10,664 nt of DNA from Planctomicrobium sp. (GTDB lineage: Bacteria > Planctomycetota > Planctomycetia > Planctomycetales > Planctomycetaceae), in contig JAJDEL010000616.1 of NCBI GenBank assembly GCA_029259835.1, forward strand, positions 1-10,664. The letters run 5' to 3'. This document shows positions 7,349 through 10,664 of this stretch, piece after piece. The translations under genes and the position numbers were made by a program. The notes beneath the pieces were generated by a model. It was given only the letters and a program-made list of their open reading frames with translations. It was not told where the DNA came from and did not search any database. Numbering within the stretch: the stretch's first letter is position 1; the number at the start of each line of letters is the position of its first letter.

Positions 7349-8452
7349 ATGCGAATCAATCTGGCAATGATCAGCATCTGTTTGATTTCATTGACTTGCA
7401 CCTCAATGCTCAATGCACAGGATGCGAATGAAGCCGACACAAAACGACCTTCCGCATTCCAGAAAGATGAAACGGATATCGCTATCGACAAAGCGATTGA
7501 ATATCTCGTCAGCAAACAAAGAGAAGATGGGGCCATTCTAGATAAGAGCCACGACACCACGATGACGGCTCTTTCGATCATGGCGATGGCAAGCGTGGGA
7601 ATTCAACCAGCTGATCCAACGCCGAAGGGGCAGGCGATGCAGAAAGCTCTTTCTTTTATTTTGCAGGAAGATCGAGTTGACGACAAAGGCTACTTCGGCA
7701 GCAAAGATGGTTCGAGAATGTACGGACATGGGATCATCACTCTGATGCTCACAGAAATGATCGGCATGGGTGCGAGCGAAGAACAGGATCGACTCATCCA
7801 TGACCGTTGCCAGAAGGCCATTGATGTCATTTTGAGTTCACAGAAAGAGAAAAAAGCAACTCACTATCGTGGCGGCTGGCGATACAATCCCAACGCGAAA
7901 GATTCAGACTTATCGGTGTCTGTCTGGCAACTCATGGCATTACGCTCCGCGAGAAACGATGGATTGCAAGTTCCTGCGAGTGCGATTCGTGATGCGGTTG
8001 ATTACTTGAAGCGTTCGTATTCTTCACCGCTAGACAGGAACGGCCTACCCGACAAAAAAGCGAGCGGTTTCACCTACGAACCTCACCGCAGCAGCCCCAC
8101 CTTCACGATGACAGCCGCCGGATTACTGGCAATGCAAGTTTGTGGAGAATACGATTCTCCCTTGGTCGCAGGAGCTGCGGACTGGTTGCTGGAACATCCA
8201 CCTAAATGGAAAGAACGCTTCTGCTCGTACGGAACCTATTACTACGCGCAAGGCATGTACCAACGCGGCGGTGACCATGCCAAGACAGCACAGCAACTCG
8301 TCACTGAAATGCTCCTGGAAAAGCAAGCCACGAATGGATCGTGGACCGCCGAAAACAGTTCAGAAAAAGGGCACGGTGCCGTGTACGCGACTTCAATGTC
8401 GGTGCTGAGTCTCTCGGTGAAGTATCACTACCTGCCGATCTACCAGAAGTGA
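7349..8452 (+). CDS. Secreted prenyltransferase/squalene-oxidase-repeat (alpha/alpha toroid) protein
   Basis: The ATG at 7349 is preferred over the TTG five codons upstream because it gives a compact signal peptide ([15 protein letters not shown]..., likely cut after Ala23 in SMLNAQ) with a weak AGAG site 7 nt before it. The 367-residue product has helical-hairpin repeats typical of the terpenoid cyclase/prenyltransferase toroid fold. Examples are the segment around [15 protein letters not shown] (50-64), [16 protein letters not shown] (124-139), GGWRYNP (175-181), [14 protein letters not shown] (185-198), [13 protein letters not shown] (252-264), [15 protein letters not shown] (294-308) and [20 protein letters not shown] (329-348). 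It lacks the DXDD acid motif of squalene-hopene cyclases (the nearest is DSDL) and is about half their length, so it is probably not a cyclase. Related secreted proteins are common in planctomycetes, often near MoxR/DUF58 genes (recall). It lies 85 nt after gene 2 and is probably co-transcribed. The ligand is unknown. Confidence 0.87.
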   Translation: MRINLAMISICLISLTCTSMLNAQDANEADTKRPSAFQKDETDIAIDKAIEYLVSKQREDGAILDKSHDTTMTALSIMAMASVGIQPADPTPKGQAMQKALSFILQEDRVDDKGYFGSKDGSRMYGHGIITLMLTEMIGMGASEEQDRLIHDRCQKAIDVILSSQKEKKATHYRGGWRYNPNAKDSDLSVSVWQLMALRSARNDGLQVPASAIRDAVDYLKRSYSSPLDRNGLPDKKASGFTYEPHRSSPTFTMTAAGLLAMQVCGEYDSPLVAGAADWLLEHPPKWKERFCSYGTYYYAQGMYQRGGDHAKTAQQLVTEMLLEKQATNGSWTAENSSEKGHGAVYATSMSVLSLSVKYHYLPIYQK

Positions 8453-8600
8453 TTTTGATTTCACAAAAACGAGGAGCGATTCTCAGGTTCAACGATCCCG
8501 TTCTCCCCTCGAGTTTCGACTTGGAATTTTCCTGTTCAGGGAGGGAAGGTTCTTGTAGCCCGCGCTGTTAATCAAGATGATTGTCGTTTCGTGTCAGGGG

Positions 8601-8647
8601 GCCGATTCGAAGAGAGATGATTTCTCGAACTGTAAAGTTGAATCGGC
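8601..8647. repeat. Long inverted repeat / stem-loop GCCGATTCGA...TTGAATCGGC
   Basis: Arms at 8601-8610 and 8638-8647 pair over ten positions; eight are perfect in a row from the outside, then one G-U wobble and one A-U. The 27-nt loop holds a second small stem, GAGA at 8614-8617 with TCTC at 8623-8626. No T run follows. It lies about 150 nt after the end of gene 3 and could be a terminator-like 3' structure, an operator or a structured RNA. Confidence 0.5.
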
Positions 8648-8775
8648 AGTAAATGAAAGTCGATTGCGCTATGGCTGGTAATCTGATAGGCTCATTGAAG
8701 AGAATTTAATTCACCTAATTTGCTCTGAACAATCCTACGAAAATCGAATTACTATTCACCGAAGTTTAATGCTTT

Positions 8776-8821
8776 TCCCGGATGAGTATTTGAGTTCTCT
8801 TCGGGATGAGCAACATTTTTT
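8776..8821 (+). terminator. Imperfect hairpin followed by a T6 run (possible weak terminator)
   Basis: TCCCG at 8776-8780 pairs with CGGGA at 8802-8806. The stem extends inward through a G-U and an A-U pair, a bulged T and GAG/CTC (8784-8786 with 8797-8799). Six Ts lie at 8816-8821, nine nt after the stem, which is farther than in a standard intrinsic terminator. GGATGAG also occurs twice here (8780-8786 and 8804-8810). The call is tentative. Confidence 0.2.
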
Positions 8822-8922
8822 ACTTGAAATAATCATGATCAACGTCTGGGAGAGCTAGTTCCTCTGGAACACCTGCGGACCGATTATCGATTCGCCGACG
8901 GACAGATACCGAAACGATAAAC

Positions 8923-8926
8923 AGGA
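8923..8926 (+). promoter_or_regulatory. Ribosome binding site of the hydrolase gene
   Basis: AGGA sits 8 nt before the ATG at 8935 and favours that start over the in-frame ATG at codon 8. Confidence 0.6.
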
Positions 8927-8934
8927 AACAAAAT

Positions 8935-9831
8935 ATGCAATGCTCGCGAATAAAAATGGCCGTCATACTTGTTGCGTTAATGGCGAGTATTCAAGTTCAA
9001 CCGGTCTCAGCACAACAACCAGTTCCCGAGGGTGTTGTCTTTGAAAAGAACATCGAATTCTCAAACCCAGATGACCAGCACTTGCAACTGAACATGGCGA
9101 GACCAAAGGCCGGTGACGGCCCTTTTCCAGCAGTTGTCTGTATTCACGGCGGTGGGTTTCGTGCAGGGACTCGGGAAGGGTTCAACGGACTATGTCTGGA
9201 ACTGGCTGAACGTGGATACGTCGCAGTTACAGTGACCTATCGTCTGGCTCCGAAATACCAGTTTCCGGCAGCAGTTTACGACGTCAAAGCTGCCGTGCGT
9301 TGGATGCGAGCCAACGCAGAGAAATACAACATCGATCCGAATCGAATCGGGACAACCGGTGGATCGGCAGGAGGTCACCTCGCTCAATTTTTAGGTGTGA
9401 CCAGCGGAGTCAAGAGTTTCGAGGGCGACGGTGGCAACGCCGATTACTCCAGTAGCGTGAAATGCGTCGTCAATTACTACGGGCCGAGTGATTTTACAAA
9501 GTCGTACGATGCGAGCGTTGACGCTGCCGAGGTCCTGCCACTATTCCTGGGAGGGAATTTGCAGCAACAGCGGCGCCGGCATATCGAAGCCAGTCCGTTG
9601 TATTGGGTCACCCCTGAAGCGGCACCGACGTTGTGCATTCACGGGACCGAAGATAGTTACGTCGCTCATGAACAGGCAGTTTGGCTGATTGATCGACTGA
9701 AGGCCTCTGCTGTCGAAGCCAAGTTGATGACCATCGAAGGAGCAGATCACGGATTTCGTGGAGCGTCGAAGGAAGTCATGGCAGGGATTGAAAACGCACG
9801 AGTCGAATTCTTCGATAAGCATCTCAAGTAA
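8935..9831 (+). CDS. Secreted alpha/beta hydrolase (carboxylesterase / BD-FAE type)
   Basis: The 298-residue product begins with a signal peptide (hydrophobic core at about 8-20, likely cut after PVSA at residue 26). The hydrolase core is complete. The oxyanion-hole motif HGGGF is at 71-75, the nucleophile elbow GGSAGG at 142-147 puts Ser144 in place, Asp240 lies in the IHGTED segment, and His272 lies in GADHGF. These match the esterase/lipase family related to hormone-sensitive lipase and to the BD-FAE enzymes that remove ester groups from plant polysaccharides. YRLAPKYQFPAAVYD (102-116) is also typical of that family. It would hydrolyse a carboxylic ester outside the cytoplasm; the substrate cannot be read from sequence. 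From recall, planctomycetes carry many such paralogues, often near sulfatase or polysaccharide-use genes. Long upstream and moderate downstream gaps suggest its own transcript. The catalytic class is firm, the substrate is not. Confidence 0.92.
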   Translation: MQCSRIKMAVILVALMASIQVQPVSAQQPVPEGVVFEKNIEFSNPDDQHLQLNMARPKAGDGPFPAVVCIHGGGFRAGTREGFNGLCLELAERGYVAVTVTYRLAPKYQFPAAVYDVKAAVRWMRANAEKYNIDPNRIGTTGGSAGGHLAQFLGVTSGVKSFEGDGGNADYSSSVKCVVNYYGPSDFTKSYDASVDAAEVLPLFLGGNLQQQRRRHIEASPLYWVTPEAAPTLCIHGTEDSYVAHEQAVWLIDRLKASAVEAKLMTIEGADHGFRGASKEVMAGIENARVEFFDKHLK

Positions 9832-9836
9832 AAGTA

Positions 9837-9884
9837 ACTCACTCTGCGCTGAACAGAATATGGTCTGGCTTTCGGTGAGTGAGT
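9837..9884 (+). terminator. Stem-loop just after the hydrolase gene (possible terminator)
   Basis: ACTCACTC (9837-9844) and GAGTGAGT (9877-9884) form a perfect 8-bp stem with a 32-nt loop; the loop has a minor CAGA/TCTG stem (9854-9857 with 9864-9867). It starts 6 nt after the stop codon. There is no T run after it on the + strand, so it may protect or end the transcript without being a classic intrinsic terminator. Confidence 0.35.
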
Positions 9885-9969
9885 AAATGTACCATTTCAG
9901 AAACAAATTCCAGAGATGTTTCGCAACGGGGTCTCCAACGCACTCAGTGTAGGCACATCGAGATTTTTA
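9885..9969 (+). promoter_or_regulatory. Leader of the cytochrome gene
   Basis: Between the stem-loop and the ATG at 9970 there is no strong ribosome site (only GAG at 9960-9962) and no clear promoter. The frame of the cytochrome gene is open back to 9883, so an N-terminal extension from the ATG at 9916 is possible in principle. Confidence 0.3.
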
Positions 9970-10664
9970 ATGACGATTCGAAAAATAACTTCGGCTCTAT
10001 TGATTGCAATCAGTTTCGCGTCACTGGCATTCGCAGGTGACGGTGAAGTGAATTTCAGCCGAGATATCCTGCCGCTACTTTCCGATAACTGCTTCAAATG
10101 TCATGGTCCTGACGAAGCGAATCGAGAGTCGGATTTGCGGCTGGATAAACACGAATCGGCGCTGGTCAAACAGGAATCCGGTTCCGCAGCTCTCGTACCG
10201 GGCAACAGCGAGCAGAGTGAACTCTTTCGTCGAATCGCATCCACTGACGCCGACTTGAAAATGCCTCCAGAAGATTCAGGAAAGATACTGACAGAGAAGC
10301 AGATTACTCTGGTTAAAAAGTGGATCGATGGCGGAGCTGAATGGTCTGGACACTGGGCGTTTCAACCTCCAGAGAAACCAAGCGTTCCTGCAGTCACTGA
10401 AGGTTGGTCGACGAAGAATCCCATCGACAACTTTATCCACGTAAAGCTGAAAGTGGCGAATCTAGCACCGGAAAATCGTGCTGCGAAAGAAACTTTGATT
10501 CGTCGTTTGACGCTCGACCTGACAGGCCTACCTGCCACACTTCAGGAAGTCGATCAGTTTCTTGCCGATGAGTCAGAACAGGCGTACGAACGAGTCGTGG
10601 ATCGTCTGCTGAGTTCTCCAACGTACGGTGAGAATATGGCGCGCATCTGGCTCGATGCAGCCAG
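9970..10664 (+). CDS. PSCyt1/PSCyt2 (DUF1549) planctomycete cytochrome c protein (3' partial)
   Basis: The frame runs open to the window end; 231 residues are visible. The start at 9970 gives a classic 22-residue signal peptide (MTIRKITSALLIAIS..., cut after AFA) and has a weak GAG six to seven nt upstream. An in-frame ATG at 9916 would add 18 residues and is less likely. The PSCyt1 domain covers about 27-125. It has the haem c motif CFKCH at 41-45, LRLDKHESAL at 57-66, PGNSEQSELFRRI at 77-89, and KMPP at 97-100, where Met98 could be the distal iron ligand. Residues from about 150 (NPIDNFI) begin PSCyt2/DUF1549, with LIRRLTLDLTGLP at 176-188 and RLLSSPTYGENMARIWLDAA near the edge. The full protein should continue into PSD1/DUF1553 and reach several hundred residues more. 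In planctomycetes it is often followed by a DUF1501 gene (recall). It acts outside the cytoplasmic membrane; an electron-transfer or oxidoreductase role is suspected but not established. Confidence 0.93.
   Translation, partial: MTIRKITSALLIAISFASLAFAGDGEVNFSRDILPLLSDNCFKCHGPDEANRESDLRLDKHESALVKQESGSAALVPGNSEQSELFRRIASTDADLKMPPEDSGKILTEKQITLVKKWIDGGAEWSGHWAFQPPEKPSVPAVTEGWSTKNPIDNFIHVKLKVANLAPENRAAKETLIRRLTLDLTGLPATLQEVDQFLADESEQAYERVVDRLLSSPTYGENMARIWLDAA

Larger units (their letters stand above)
8453..8934. other. 482-nt intergenic region without a gene
   Basis: No frame gives a convincing protein: stops are frequent and no start has both a ribosome site and a sensible product. The region holds a long inverted repeat at 8601-8647, an 11-bp palindrome GAATT-T-AATTC at 8702-8712, and an imperfect hairpin followed by six Ts at 8776-8821. 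It separates the gene 1-3 cluster from the hydrolase and should contain the end of the first transcript and the promoter of the next. I could not identify a credible sigma-70 promoter; planctomycete promoters often diverge from that consensus. Confidence 0.6.

Noticed and set aside
7349..7405. Lipoprotein signal in the toroid protein (LTC at residues 15-17)
   Set aside because: Thr before the Cys does not fit the usual lipobox, while the LNA site at 21-23 suits signal peptidase I.

Overview
The window looks like chromosomal DNA from a planctomycete (phylum Planctomycetota, probably order Planctomycetales). The clearest marker is the gene entering from 9970: a secreted protein with a planctomycete-type cytochrome c domain (PSCyt1, CFKCH haem motif) followed by the start of a PSCyt2/DUF1549 domain. 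This architecture is typical of that phylum. The very large membrane-anchored coiled-coil protein and the secreted squalene-cyclase-like toroid protein point the same way. All supported genes are on the + strand. I see no tRNA, rRNA, CRISPR array, insertion sequence or phage gene.

Layout. (1) 1-1506: 3' part of a membrane protein with a degenerate glutamine-amidotransferase-like domain, an Ig-like/beta domain and one C-terminal membrane helix. (2) 1570-7263: a 1897-residue DUF4175-like protein with three N-terminal membrane helices, beta-rich domains, about 1170 residues of helical and coiled-coil sequence, a Pro/Ala/Gln spacer and a conserved-looking C-terminal tail. (3) 7349-8452: a secreted alpha/alpha-toroid (prenyltransferase/squalene oxidase repeat) protein. 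(4) 8453-8934: a 482-nt gap without a gene but with inverted repeats. (5) 8935-9831: a secreted alpha/beta hydrolase of the carboxylesterase/BD-FAE type with an intact catalytic triad. (6) 9970 to the end: the 5' part of the PSCyt1/PSCyt2 cytochrome gene.

How they work together. Genes 1-3 are closely spaced (63 and 85 nt) and are probably one operon. From recall of planctomycete genomes, such genes sit downstream of a MoxR AAA+ ATPase, a DUF58 protein and BatA-like proteins, and those would be expected just upstream of this window. By topology all three products expose their main domains outside the cytoplasmic membrane, so an envelope-associated assembly is a reasonable but unproven inference. 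The hydrolase and the cytochrome gene look like separate transcription units. The best candidate for an undescribed system is the gene 1-3 module built around the giant coiled-coil protein.
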